From assembly GCA_025769875.1 (NCBI GenBank), contig JAGFNK010000123.1, positions 57,357 to 121,356 on the forward strand: a DNA stretch of 64,000 nucleotides. The letters are read 5' to 3'. The notes below the pieces were generated by a model, which had not been told where the DNA came from, ran no database searches, and was given only the letters and a program-made list of their open reading frames with translations. Source of the stretch: Russula earlei (Eukaryota > Basidiomycota > Agaricomycetes > Russulales > Russulaceae). Of the stretch, positions 34,284 through 46,218 are shown in pieces (the stretch's first letter is position 1; each line of letters begins with the position of its first letter). Both the position numbers and the translations under genes were made by a program.

Positions 34284-35430
34284 TCATGCGGCGGCGACCT
34301 TTCGTCGCTTCCGCACCTTGCCCTCCTCGTCCGTCATCGTCTTCTCGTCCCCTGTCTCTGCACCATCTCCGCGCATGCGTGAGTGCGTCGATCTCCGCGA
34401 GCGCACAACGACCTCCACGGAGTCCATCTTTACCACGGATGGAGGTTTGCGCCCACGCTGCGCGGGAGATGAGGTGGGTGGTGACGTTGCCTTGCCAGCA
34501 GACGACGCAGCACTCCGTGGTTTGGCATCCGAGTGCCGCCGCTTCCGCGGTCGCTGCCCAGTAGCCGGAGTAGCAGGCGCCGGCGCACCGACATTACCCG
34601 TCTTGCCGTTCCCGCCATCGCTCTCCGACTCGCGTGGCACTTGCACACGCACTCGCGCCCGCGCCCGCGCAGGCGTTCGCGTTGGTGTTGCGACAGCCGC
34701 CGACTCCTCCACCGCCTCCTTAGGATTCGTGCGCGTTTTGGCCTTGGCCCTGGCCCTGGCCTTGCCCTTCGGGCTCGCCGCGCCAACGCCATGTGAGATT
34801 TTCGCGATGCCCGTGTCTTCCGTGCCATCGGAGGCGCCCTCATCGTCACCAATGTCACCTCCACTGGGCGGCGCAGGTGGGGGCTTGGCGCGGCCGTTCC
34901 CGCTGGAACTTGCCTTTGGGAGCCGTGCGCGGATGTTGTGGCAGTTCAGCTGGAAGCACGAGTCCAGTTTGTCATCGATGTTTGTCGCATCCGCGCGGAA
35001 TCGCGCCCGCTTGATGTCCGTCTGCGATGCGTCGCCGCATTTATATCAGCGTTTTTGGTGATTTCCTCGCTGGGGGAGTGGGATGGTCGAGCGACTCACC
35101 GTGTGCTTGCCCTCGTAACACCATCCGTCCGGTGGGCCGAGGTCGCCCCCGCCTTCAACCAACTTTCCACAGCAACCGTAGTAGGTCTCGTACTCGCTAT
35201 CGAAGCGTCCGCCGCCGCGGCCGACCCGCGCGACATCGGCACTCTCGTCGTCGTGCGGCACATGGCAGGAGCGATCGTCATTCTCCACTTCGGTGTAGTC
35301 GGCGTGGCACCGGACGCAGTGGAGGAGAGGGGGAGGGGTGAGGGTCGCGAAAAAAGAGGCCAAGCTGACGAGGGTGTCCGGTGGGGCGGTGGGAATATGG
35401 GAGAGCGCGTACGCGTGGCAGCGTCATGGG
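34284..35430 (-). CDS. Uncharacterised protein with a Cys/His zinc-type module and basic C-terminal tail
   Basis: Reading on the minus strand: L-A-S-F-F-A-T-L, then C-V-R-C-H-A-D-Y...C-H-V-P-H (about 35,255-35,315), Y-Y-G-C-C-G-K (about 35,165), D-G-W-C-Y-E-G-K-H-T (about 35,105) and, after an intron, C-F-Q-L-N-C-H-N-I-R (about 34,930-34,960). The spaced Cys/His residues suggest one or two zinc sites; I know the pattern only from unnamed fungal proteins. The rest is low-complexity: Ala/Arg/Lys repeats near 34,740-34,780 and K-R-R-K-type clusters, one (R-K-R-R-K-V) right before the stop at 34286-34284, which fit a nuclear localisation signal. The start codon is not resolved: the frame is closed by a TGA near 35,425, so an upstream exon must exist (35,430-35,800 is open in other frames). 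Confidence 0.5.
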
Positions 35431-35973
35431 GGGCACGGAGGTGACGAGCGAGTGTAAAGCTTCGGGAGTTGGGGGCACCACTTGGCGCCACTGGAGAGGG
35501 CATCGCGATATTTGGGGAAGAGCCATGCCCGAAAGCCACTTCAGAGGGAGATGGCGTGCGAAGCTGTTGAGGTTCTGAGTCAACTGGGATCGCGTCCGAC
35601 GGAAGATTTGATACTTTCGCAGCTGGCTGCTGCTTGCGGGAGAAAAAAGCGGAACATCGCCTTGGTGATAGCGGATGGGTAGGACGTGATAAAGAGATAA
35701 GGTGGAGAGCTCGCCGTCCGTCGTCCAAAGCGTCTCCTTTAAGCCTGCCTCGTGATCTAATCGAGTTCTCACACTCAACGTGCTCGAGGGCTGTGCACAG
35801 CACCCATCAACGCATGCTAAACACGAGGCTTACCATGGGTCTCATGCATCGCGTGTTTCAGGGTACTGTATCCGTACAGACGGGCGGATATAACATGTCA
35901 TACGTAATTTTACTACGAGCTGGTCCCAACGACGGAATACACCATGATAGACTGGCCAGGTTCGGATATCCCT

Positions 35974-37752
35974 TTATACTGTAATGTATGGACATGAATA
36001 TGGTCTTGGTATCTTAAGCGAATCGAGACATACCTGTATCTGTGCGATCCATTCGTCGTCCATGAGAAGGTCTCCTTTGACACCTGTTCTCCTGAGCTCA
36101 GAATATGGAAGATTGGACTGGAAGTCACGTAGGAAACACCTCCCAGCGCGGATGGTACTAGGAGAAGTCACAGAAAGCCGTTGTACGACACGCACTGCAC
36201 CCTTTCCGGTTTCATGTACGGCCACAACGTGCCGAAGGCGCTCAGGATTGAAGTCCAGTAAACGCACTCCTCTTCCTGACCATTCCGAAACCGCACACCG
36301 CATCCCGGACAGCGCTTGCCGTCCAGACAAGCCGGAAGAGTTGATCCATCGCGTCGTCTCCGGGCCCCAGTCTTCCCAAGGCATGATGATAGACGTGTTC
36401 GCAGGAGCGCGCTGTCCATGCCGATGCAGCCAGCTCGACGTATTGTCATGCATACTATTATTTCTATCCAACTTCCTAGGGCATTGGGCTACGACTCTTT
36501 CGGCTAATTTGCGAAGGGTGTTCGGAAGTGCGTAGAAAAATAGTGTCTTGATTTCTGCCAAAGACTTCCCTCCACGTCGCACGCTCACAGCGAAAGATAA
36601 GACAGTGTCCGCAGGCGAGCTTCTGAACGGGAGAGTCGACTGGCGCTTTAGAGAGAATGAAGGAGTCGTGGCTGAGGATGTCCTATTGAAATTCGTGAGC
36701 CCGGTATGAGCCTTCGGGTGGACAGCCGGAAGCTTGAGTATACAGAGCGTGCAGAATGTCAAAGTATTGTCCTCCTTTGTGATCTTACAGAGTTCCAACG
36801 CCCACTCACGTTTACGCCCCAGCACCAGGGTGTCTTCTGATATAGATGTCAAGACGGGGAAAAAAGTGTCAGCGCGTGTGCGCTGCCTCTATAACAGACA
36901 TGAAAATCTTGCAGAGAGGAGTCAAGATGGTCAAGAGAGAGATGCGTACGTGTAAGATATGGCCTCGAGCCCAGTCGACTAGATATAGTGATTGATATTT
37001 ACGTAAGAGTGAACCATGGGCAAAGAGCACAACAAGGTGGCCAACCATGACTTCAATGTGAGTCCCGAAAGATCTGTCGTAGTTTCCTTCGAATTCTAGT
37101 TCAATTGCTGGGATAGCGGCGGATTCGTGACGGGTTCCAGTAGTAAAGTGCATGAGGCGAATTTCAAGACGTTTCCTTCGAGTTTCGCGGCTGACGACAC
37201 AAGTGAGGATGGTACGCATACTCGCGAAGAGAGACCTCACGATAGAAGCGAGACAACTATCAAATTCTGATCAACATCGAGCGCCCATCCCCCCGTGCTG
37301 ACGCCCGCTTCGAGTTGAATGTCTGTCCACTGGGACGCGGACGTCTGTTCGCGGAAGTCCTGCCGGAGAGAGAGATCCATGTACGACCAGCCCAGCCTCT
37401 CTCTTTGGCACACTTGAATGAGGTATCCTGACCGCAACAAGAATTTGCTTTGAACTTCGAATGGTCTAAACATGGTATGTGTGGCTGCTTCCTTCCCGAC
37501 GCTGAAAGTTAACCAGGCCTTCTCCCACTTCCTCAGATGGTCAAGAAAATCCGAGGTTGAGAGGCCTGGAGGAGAAAGATCCTCTATGTAGGTTTTCATA
37601 GTCCGTATTCGACATCGTAACAGTCCTGATCGCTTGATGACAGCGCGCAGGTGCTGGCACGAACATTTGCAGGCGATGATGCTGCGAAGAGGAAGAAGGA
37701 CAAAGACAAGGACGAGAAGTTCGCTCGGCAGCTGGAGGAGTTGTGTTCCCAT
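35974..37752 (-). CDS. F-box domain protein
   Basis: ATG at 37752-37750, then Q-L-P-S-E-L-L-V-L-V-F-V-L-L-P-L-R-S (F-box, residues 5-25) with C-Q-H-L-R-A-V-I, so the protein should bind Skp1 and act as substrate adaptor of an SCF ubiquitin ligase. After the F-box a conserved basidiomycete layout follows: W-E-K-A-W-L-T-F, a G-Y-L-I-Q-V segment, D-V-D-Q-N-L-I-V-V (about 37,270), then after an intron I-E-V-M-V-G-H-L-V-V-L (about 37,040) and Y-L-V-D-W-A-R-G (about 36,975), and a long last exon (36,852-35,974). These later parts resemble the beta-propeller-like C-terminal halves of such F-box proteins. The substrate is unknown. Confidence 0.7.
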
Positions 37753-38515
37753 AGTGTAATTGGGAGTAATCGAAGGAGAGTTAGTACGTACGTGGGTCGG
37801 GGGCTGTGAAGAGGTCATTCGTTTTGCGCCCATTGAACATAGTGAATTAGGCACACGAACTCTTTCACATATCATAGCCGATGGCACCAAACTCTGATGC
37901 GATAGGGTGATAATATTAGAGGCGTTGCGCCCACTGGAAGAACATGCAGGGCGTACCGTGGGTGACAAAAGGGAGCGGCGTTTGTGCCAGTGGCACTTGC
38001 ATCAAGCAAATAGGAGCCAGGCCAGGCATGAACAAAAATAGTCGCGGGAATTCGTCCTCGATGTCTTCTAGCGGTCATCTCAAAAGTTGTTCTTCCAAGC
38101 CTAACAACCAGTACAAGGCTGAGCGTGAGTGGAGTGGAACAATGGGGTGATATGTTGTCCGACACAACTCGGCTGCGACTGTATTGTATCGTGCCCATAA
38201 TATTTGGCACACGGCCTATGCGCAGGGACTCCCGTACATCGGGAAATCTGCCCACGACACACGAGCTACGCTCTGGGGCCATCCGGGGGAGTAAACCCTA
38301 CGGAACTAGGTCAAAAACAATGCCGAAGTGTGGGGGCAGGGAAGGGTTGTCGTAGCGTTCGCTATGATGCCCTAAACCCAGTGCGTCAGTCAGAAAGGTA
38401 GCAACTTGAATGACCGTTTTTGTGACCATAGTCCAGCCGCGCTGCCCAAGCGAAAAGAAGTATTCATTTCCTTTTGCGAGGGAGAGAGTTGCGTACTCCA
38501 GGGATGAGTCAACGA
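37753..38515. other. Divergent intergenic region between F-box and Bin3 genes
   Basis: No gene recognised. It probably holds the two divergent promoters. The Bin3 duplication begins at its right edge. Confidence 0.4.
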
Positions 38516-39820
38516 AGTCAAGCTGATGAGAGATGCTCTTCTGTGCGAGCTGAGGATTCACCCTGGAGGCCCACGGCCAGCGCCAGCGGGACTCGCACCA
38601 ACAACATGACTGCCGTTTCCTCTACCATCCCGACCCATGGAAACTACCACAATTATCATGGGTAAGTTTAGAGCAGACCTACCCTGAGCCCAGCGTAACG
38701 CGTCCCAAGGTATCGCTATCACCACCCGGGTGGCCATGACTCCCGCCTTGCGCTCCTACCCCGTGGACTCTTCGCCAATGCACGCGTGCTTGACGTTGGC
38801 TGCAATGAAGGTTGGGTGTCCTGCGAGATAGGCGCGTCGTGCATCACTCTCTTAGCTGCATGCTGACTCTGATCCTCACCGCCTAGCGCAGTCATGGGGT
38901 GCCCGACGTGTCGTTGGCGTTGACATCGACGACACACTCGTGCGCATGGCCTGGCGCCGCAGGCGCACGCTCTGGAGTCACCAAGCTCCTCTCTCCTCCG
39001 CTGGCACATCCCGACCTAATTCGAAGCGTGAACGCGCGCCTGTTCCCGCTTCCCCGCCCGTCGCCGATTACTTTCCTGCATCCTGCCAGCATATGTTTGG
39101 TCCTCTTCCAATCCCCGCTGCCGATACGCTCGATTTTGACATTTCTGAAAACACATTTCCGCACAACATCTCCTTCCGTCGTGCTGACTGGGTAAACGAA
39201 TCCATTCCCGAAGACGACGGGGGCTACAACGTCATCGTCGCGTGGGTTCCCCGCCGCTACCTGCTCACCAAATGAATATGATGGCAACAGACTGACAGTG
39301 TACCGTAATTTTAGGTTCTCGGTATCGAAATGGATCCATTTGAATGGCGGCGACGCTGGACTGAGTCGCTTTTTCGAACGAGTCTATGCGACTTTGGTCT
39401 CCGGTGGTACCTTTGTCCTCGAGGCGCAACCACGGGAATCCTACATCAAGGCGCGCAAACTTCATCCTGTGTGTTCCTTTGTTTCCCGTCGTCGATCAAC
39501 TCATGAGATCCCCACGACGTAGACCCTACAGGAGAATGCGCAGACATCGCAAATGCGGCCTGAGGATTTCGAGGCAACGCTATGTTCCATTGGGTTCAAG
39601 CCTGGGCAGAGGCTTGGGGAGCCTGGCGAAGGCCGTGAGTATCTCGATCTGCGGGCTGATCGCTAAGACTGACTGATGAGCCATTCAGGATTCCGTCGCC
39701 CAGTCGACCTGTATGTTAAGCGTTGATTTTTCTCATGACAGGTGATCTTCAAGGCTTCCGCGATACCCTCGTCACCCCTCCATATTATTCAAACCCCGGG
39801 ATTGCTCGTTTATTGGGTGA
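38516..39820 (+). repeat. Inverted duplication, copy 1 (intact Bin3 gene)
   Basis: Near-identical, in opposite orientation, to 48832-50700 (which holds an extra 564-bp insertion). Similarity starts near GTCAAGCTGATGAG and stops at TATTGGGTGA. Introns are retained in both copies, so the copying was DNA-mediated. Confidence 0.9.
38606..39726 (+). CDS. Bin3-type RNA 5'-methylphosphate capping methyltransferase (MePCE-like)
   Basis: SAM-dependent methyltransferase of the Bin3 family, which methylates the 5' gamma-phosphate of small RNAs. ATG 38606. Exon 1 ends N-Y-H-N-Y-H-G (38661); intron 1 is 38662-38709 (GT-AG). Then [12 protein letters not shown] (SAM-binding motif I) and V-V-G-V-D-I-D. Intron 2 has a GC donor (GATAG/GCGCGT... 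to CCTAG, about 38,834-38,887). Intron 3 is 39242-39314, followed by [12 protein letters not shown], the Bin3 signature. The last two exons, after introns near 39,472-39,524 and 39,634-39,687, give the final [11 protein letters not shown], stop TGA 39724-39726. The frame is open throughout. Confidence 0.88.
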
Positions 39821-40873
39821 CAATCATCATCAGGCTGGTGAGGCGAATCTGGAGGGCTGAAAGACTCTTTTGTCTGGGCAGCATTGGCAGGGTTCATCCC
39901 CGGGAGGAGGGACATTACTAGAAGGTTGCTTAGGAAGAATTTTACAAAGTGGGCACTGTCTCTCCAGGCATCATCGGGATATACTGGCTTGAGGGGTGCA
40001 TGTGCTTAAGGTTCGCCAGGGCGAGGCCTAGTATGGACCCTAGCAAGTCATGGTTGGGCGGGAGTGGGATGGTGAGTTGTTGCCCTGGGAGGGACAGGGA
40101 AGTGAATCTTTACTGTTGGCATGCAGATGGTGGTGGTTTGAGTTCAGAAAGCGATGACGCTGACACCACCATGTTCCACAGTACATTTAGACACAGTTCT
40201 TTGCGTCGCGGTTTCCCGTGTGCATCAAGGGTGAGGCGGCGGCGCGAAGCATTGAGGGCCCCAGTAGCCCGAAGGATTCCGTGTCGAGTGGCCCCATATG
40301 TTCACGAAGAAGTCCCGTTCGAATTCCCGTCCTCCCCCGGGACGATAATCAAGGAGATGCGCAGTTAGAAGAGAAGGCCCGTAGAAGTGGTTATAAGCAT
40401 GGCCGCAGCATTAAAATGGGGTCCTCGCCAGTGGCCGTAATTACCGTGGATCTAGACCTAATTAATACCACCAAGACATTGTATTTAAGACACCCGATGT
40501 GAAACGGGAGGCCCTTCTGTAATACCAACTCTGACGAACTGAAAGGTGGGCAGAACAGAGTCCGCTCGGGTTAATGGAGCAGCGAGCAGAACAGCGTACT
40601 TGGACGCACCCTCATGTTGTTGAAACCAACACCCCCAAGTTCTATTGATATTGCCACGTTTGATGATGATGCCACTGGGACAAGAGCGCAGGCCAGAAGT
40701 CAGTGTGAAACTCACACAAGCTAGGAGGGTTCAGCAATGTCACAGGCGGCATTGACTTTTGGGCCACTATCGTCTCCGTCCACCCACAGAATGCCAGGCT
40801 CACCACCCAGGATCAGAGGCATGATCTACCCCAGGTACCTCCCCTGGGCTGACAAAATGTCGACGAAACGTAA
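39821..40873. other. Intergenic, no gene recognised
   Basis: Open frames such as 39949-40368 show no recognisable domain and have repetitive Arg/Ser composition. Confidence 0.4.
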
Positions 40874-42752
40874 TTATTCCCTTGCTGCGTTTGGGGCGTC
40901 CCAGTGCCACACTCTTACCCCTCCTCTCCGCCTTGAATCCTCCTCAAATCCACTTACCTCCGCGCCACACCTCTGTGTAACCCTTGGCACGCAAAATGTC
41001 CTCAACATCTGGTTGGCGTAGAAGAGCGCCGAAAAGCACAAGGTGGCTCGGCCACGCGTATCGATAGGGGTGCATCGACGAAAGGTGGAAACATGGCGTC
41101 GACGTGCTCCGGAAACCGCTCGGCGAGGAATGCCGCGGGATTCGTGAAGAATATGTTAGATTCGTCTCGATATGTAGAGATGTCCTCTCCACTATTGAAG
41201 GTGAGTTGGGCATCGTTAGTATATGTATATATGTGTGGGAACAGGGAGTCCTCAGGCTTACTGCAACGGTGGCTCGCAGGTTAGGCGCCAGATGGGGATG
41301 CGACGATGTAAGTGAGACTGCGCTGGCGTCGAGTGACAGGGCATCAAAAATCCAAGACTGCGCAGTTCCGCATCTGGTAGACTCCGAAGATGCGAGAGTA
41401 CTCTGATCTGCGCGGAGGCATGCCATCGTACTACATAAAGGGAAGGTGCCACGGAGAGCAGTGATAGGAGAACAACGTGAATACGTTTCATGTTCAGTCC
41501 CATATTGCGGGACCTAAAACGGGGAGCCGCACGATCAGAAAATGAGAGGAGAGACCGTGCAGCGAGAAGGTGCATTATGGGTACGAGCGGGTGCAGAAAA
41601 CGCCACTCCTTGTGCCCTGCACACGAGAACACCGCGCAAGTCCACACCATAGTATAAAGCAGTAGCTTAAGATCTCGCGGGCCTTGCATGAAAGTAAGGT
41701 AGGCGCCGTGCAGCACGAAGGGTAGAGCGGGCCCTGCTAACAGGGGGATAGCCTGAGTAAGGTAGTAGTGCCATGGCGCGGAGCCATAGAATAGTGAGAC
41801 AGACGAGGCGTTGACACGAAGAAAGGTGAGTAGTGTGAGTGTTGGTGCGCCGTTGTACGCACTGTCGAGTGTGAAGAGCAGATAACACGCCACACACCTG
41901 CAACAAGAGATGGGTGAGTATCGTTTGGATCGGAAGCTCACAAACATACAGCGCGGAAATGGTATCTATGATGAACGCGCGCAGCAAGGCAGGATTCCGT
42001 CGGAGTTGCCATAGAAGAGGCGGAAAGAGAAATGTCCATGTGATGGCGCTGGTGACCCGGACTGAGCAAGCTAAAGCGACAAAAAGCAAGAATTTACGGA
42101 GCTGTGATCTGTGAGAGTCAGAACACCGTCTGAAGGGGAATCTATTCCGCGTACCTAGAGGGAAGAACCGAAGGGCTCCAAGGGTAGTAGCATAACGCGA
42201 TAGTCATGAGTGTCGTTTCCAACGAGTTGGACATCGAACGAGATAAGGATAAAGCGTGAAAGAAGGATGTTAAAGAAAGAAAGAACTAGCGAAAATTTTG
42301 TATCAGATATGGCGAGGGAACGAACGAGTAGCCCTTACAGTCGCAGGTACATATTTCTGACCAAGAGTCTTCCGTGAAAGCTCCCGAATCCAAATATCAG
42401 TTCCAGCCGCCATTAGACCATGTAGTACTTTCGGTGCAGTGACCTTTGCCCAGCGGGTATATCTGTCGTTTCATGGTCTAAAAAATGTTCTAAACCCACG
42501 CACCAGAAGAGAAGTTCCATCCAAATGGAGGGTTTTTAGCATCCAATAGATTGGGATGTTAAACGCGGGATACAAGATGCTGCGTATAGGCGGCTTCGAC
42601 GTCCACTCCCATGTCAAATTGCCGTATCCGAAGACGAGAAAGTGCGCCGGTTCCAAAGCTTGAAAATACTCATCCGGTTGGAAAAATGTGCGGGTAGCCA
42701 ACGCGATGAGGACGCGTATTACAAGGGCGAGTGCACTGGCGTTCAGGATCAT
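40874..42752 (-). CDS. GPI10: GPI mannosyltransferase 3 (Gpi10/PIG-B)
   Basis: ER membrane enzyme that adds the third mannose to the GPI anchor core. The start chosen is ATG 42752-42750 (M-I-L-N-A-S-A-L); longer in-frame starts exist. Motifs: T-R-T-F-F-Q-P-D-E-Y-F-Q-A-L-E-P-A-H (luminal DE pair of the GT22 family), F-G-Y-G-N-L-T-W-E-W, then P-I-R-S-I-L-Y-P. Later exons give R-V-T-S-A-I-T-W-T-F, A-P-W-H-Y-Y-L-T-Q-A-I-P and G-H-K-E-W-R-F-L-H-P-L-V-P-I (about 41,580). Near the C-terminus are W-P-S-H-L-V-L-F-G-A-L-L and G-Y-T-E-V-W. The frame meets TGA at 40946-40944, but the family-type ending R-R-R-G-G-V-R-V-W-H-W continues in another frame to TAA 40876-40874. This is either a one-base indel near 40,955 or an assembly error. 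About five introns. Confidence 0.85.
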
Positions 42753-43389
42753 GACAGGAACGGATAAGGCATGAATGCCGCCGTTACCGAGCCCATCCAC
42801 CAACCACTCCATCCTCGACAAGCCGGCATGCACTCCCTTCTCAGACGAGCCAACCGGACAACTCAGCAGATCAGGAAACCGAATTAAAGTGCGGCAGGCG
42901 ATGGCCATTCGCATAGACAATTCACTGCCCGTGACACCACCTTTACCCCATTGCAATCCCATCTGATACAACCTGCCAGCCACCGCAGCGTCCCAGCAAA
43001 CTGTCTGACCTATAACTACCAGTCTCCCACAGTGCGACCATCTTCACCCAATACTGACTGTTCAATCCAGGATCCGGACGTCGGTCTCCGATGACAGTCC
43101 CAAAGCAGTCTCCTCTGCCGCCTTCTCCACGCCTCCTAAGTCAAGGGCGGTGGTGAGATTCAGTTATCAGGCTGGTTGTGTGAGGACTTTCGGGGAGGCC
43201 CATCCCTCGGCTCTTGCCTTGGCCTCAATTACAGATCGTGCCGCTCATCCTTGTCTTCCGTGGGTAGCCACCTACACCATGCCCCTACGACCAGATCTCA
43301 AATCACAGAATTCACGCTTGTGGTCGGGGTTTGTCGTGAGACCCGTGGCCGCTCATGGCGCGGTGCGGTGCGTATTGTGGCGACACGGT

Positions 43390-44160
43390 ACATACCAAGG
43401 ACACGTGAATGGAATTCCTGGGAGCTCCATTCACCTCGATCTTGCGAGAACGGTTCGGAGGTGTTCATGGACGGAACTTCCAAAAGGCGCAAGATTGGCC
43501 CGCGGAGCCGTGTGATCCTGTGCTTCCATGTGAGCTTTCATTCCCCAGCCTGGCTGCATTGATTGGGAACGAGGTGTATACTCAGCACCGATGGAGCATT
43601 TCGGATATTCTTGGTATCCTTCAGACACAGTGCGCGACCTCGTGATCCGTGGACCCAACTTTCTCGCGTTGGTCGTCCTTCACAGGCCTCCCCAACCCGG
43701 CTGCGCCAGACAATTGCCACCGCCCAGCACCGGCTGGACCAAGGCGTGTTCCCGTCAAACGTCGTCGTCGCGGGTGACTTGGCAGCCGGGCAACCTCGCG
43801 CTGCAACGGCTTCCCAACTCGTTCATCCATTCCCGTCGCCGCCCACGCTGCGTCTACTGCCCGCCAGCACTGACTCGGGGCGCAGGTCGGTCCAAGTTCG
43901 ATTTCCCCACAGCGGTTGTGTGGGATGCTGTTCACATCTTGGCCTGGGTAGAATTTGGCACGAACGCGACGCACCAGCGTGGGACGCACTTGCTTCCCGT
44001 GCCCACGCACCGGATGTTGGAGGACGCCAGCCGGTCGGGCATCACACCCGCGCGGCATCACCACCTCGAGCTGCATGTCGCGCTCTTCCCGTGGTGACTC
44101 GTGCACATGGACGATACCAAAACTGAGGACCAGAGAATCGGATGTCGAGGCTCAGCTTCA
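43390..44160 (+). pseudogene. Decayed alpha/beta hydrolase (steryl-acetyl-hydrolase type)
   Basis: A hydrolase-fold-3 gene is recognisable in pieces: S-R-V-I-L-C-F-H (about 43,510, where H-G-G-G is expected), P-T-R-L-R-Q-T-I-A-T-A-Q-H (about 43,700), then S-N-V-V-V-A-G-D (about 43,757-43,780) followed in another frame by G-N-L-A-L-Q (about 43,792). A functional gene would read G-D-S-A-G-G-N-L-A-L in one frame; here the serine codon is changed and a small deletion shifts the frame. The H-G-G oxyanion motif is also lost. Boundaries are approximate, and the parts beyond 43,900 are not clearly alignable by eye. Confidence 0.55.
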
Positions 44161-44279
44161 ACATGACCTGACTCCGCGTACAACCCCGGGAATTTTGGTG
44201 TATCGATATCATGGGCGGGCGCGCAATGCGCCAGTACGTCAAGATGAGAGTTTATTGATGCCATCTCCCATTCGCTGCA

Positions 44280-45000
44280 GGTGAAAGTTACGGGGATTCC
44301 TCTGTCCAACTGTTGTCGACGAACCTTTCTGGAGCCGTGATTCGGGGCAAGGTGTTAAACCAAGGTTGGGAAGGAGACATGATCGGCACCCTCATCTTTG
44401 TGAGCTTTTGCATCCTCCTTTGCTCGTCATCTAATAGTTTCGTGCACTTCCAGATCTGTCTTTTTCAGCTACTGTTGCTGATTGTCTAATGGAAAGCCAC
44501 CAATTGTTATCATTGGACTTGAACCACGCGATCATGGCATCCCTGACGCAACTTTCTCAGCAGCTCGTCAATTTGATGCACCTCCGAGCCCAGAACGTCG
44601 CCATTGGCCATTTGCCATTTGGACCCACTGACCCGCCGTCAGGATCGATGCGCTGTGGTTCCTTAGTCTAGCTCTCAGTCTTACCTGTTCCCTTTTCGGT
44701 GAATTGACACAAATCGGCCCGTCTCGACCGTTGCATATTCGCTCACTTTCGCCGGGTCGCACAGATATGACATATATATCTCATGGTGTCAAGATGTTCA
44801 GACGTTCTGGTGCCCTCGAAACGACCTTTGCACTCTTTCACTTTTCTGTTTTCCTCTTCATCGCGGGTCTCATCAACTTCCTCCCATCCATAAGCAAGAC
44901 TGTGGCCTTCTTGTCATCGGATACGTTTTGGCATTCTCTGTCATGTTTATCAGACAAGTCCGAGTGGGAGATTTGACGAATGTCTGTCATCGATATAGCG
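44280..45000 (+). pseudogene. Decayed DUF6535 membrane protein gene
   Basis: Pieces in the family's order: V-L-N-Q-G-W-E-G-D-M-I-G-T-L-I-F (about 44,352-44,400), then an intron, Q-L-S-Q-Q-L-V-N-L (about 44,550-44,580), R-I-D-A-L-W-F-L-S-L-A-L-S-L-T-C-S-L-F-G (about 44,641-44,700) and F-S-V-F-L-F-I-A-G-L-I-N-F-L (about 44,845-44,885). The step from the Q-Q-L-V-N segment to R-I-D-A-L-W needs a one-base frameshift near 44,640. DUF6535 proteins are multi-pass membrane proteins of Agaricomycetes with unknown function. No usual C-terminal continuation was found. Confidence 0.6.
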
Positions 45001-46218
45001 TGGGTCTCTTCAACGTGCGACAGACTCCTACTGCACACAGCGATTCCACTGGATGCTGCCTTCACGGGCAACAAAATACTATGCAGATTTACGGGCAACA
45101 AAAATACTATGCAGATGGCGCGTTAGGTTGGATGCTGCACCGGAAAAGGGGATGCCCAACACATGTACGCTCGGCCAGACCTTTTCAGCCCTCGAGCAAG
45201 GCAAGCAGGATCGAAAAACTGGTCGCACCTATACCTGACATTTTTGACTCTCCTGCCATTCCTGGCGCGGGCCCAGCAATCCTTTCCTGCATGCTTATCC
45301 GCCAACACCCCGGATCCCCCAGAAGAATCGCGTAAGAACCGTCTGGGCATATGTATGAAAAGTCTTTGGATACCACGGAAGGGCGTACAATCGACTGGGG
45401 AACTCAGTACCCCGGCCGAACCAAGTCTGGGTCGCCTTGGCCAGCCCCCGAGATGACCCGCTGGGTGCATGACAAGCAGGACGTCGCCACGCGCGTGATA
45501 GGGCATCCCTGTTCGCCAAAAAGCTTTATCCGATATCTATGCGCGCCCCGCCACCGGTTCAGGGGGGGGGGGGTGCCGCATGAGCGATGCGGAGCTGGCA
45601 TCCCTATCTGCCATTCTCCAGTGGTCACGAGATGAGGATCTTGGATTGGCTCGATCTGCCAGGGGTCATCGGCCTCGCAAACGTCGTTTCCTCGTTGTCG
45701 GGGGAGATGGACACGTTGCTCGACGACAAAGTGGAAGTGTCCAAGGGCGTGCTGTGGATGGTTCAGGCGACGCTCGTCATCTTCAGGATGGAGCTTGTGC
45801 AAATCCAGAATCAAGGTCGAAGTGAACGCCGTTAACGCCGGCCGTGTTATCTAGTGGCGCGGTTCTCGGGCGTCTATTGCCATCGCAAGGTCGCGGATGC
45901 GCCTGTGCCCGCGGCTAACTCGGTCAGGGTTCAGCTGGCACAGTTTTAGGATCGAATATTATCATTCGGCATGGGCCATGATGGTCCGTTGGATCCCTGG
46001 GCTGGCCAATGTCGAAGCACCACACACTTGTATGGCGTATAATGTGACACGTGAAACCACTAGGATTCGTAGTTCTTCTTGGTGTCGCTGTCATGTGCTC
46101 AGTGCTGAGGGCAGGAATCATTCCAGAAGTTCCTTGGATAGAACTAGACACGCATGGAGAGACGCCGCGGGCGTTCGCTAGCAGTACATAGAACACTACT
46201 CATCCTGTACGCGAATCT
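45001..46218. other. No recognised gene; 27-bp tandem duplication and 12-G run
   Basis: Two copies of ACGGGCAACAAAATACTATG-type sequence (45064-45090 and 45091-45116) are adjacent, and 12 G occupy 45562-45573. A plus-strand open frame at 45587-45835 (I-L-D-W-L-D-L-P-G-V-I-G-L-A) may be the remains of the preceding gene's C-terminus, but I do not recognise it. Confidence 0.35.

Noticed and set aside
41093..41406. Plus-strand frames opposite GPI10
   Set aside because: They lie on the strand opposite conserved GPI10 exons and have no motif.
45064..45116. 27-bp tandem copy as the start of a CRISPR-like array
   Set aside because: Only two adjacent copies without spacers, in a eukaryotic genome.
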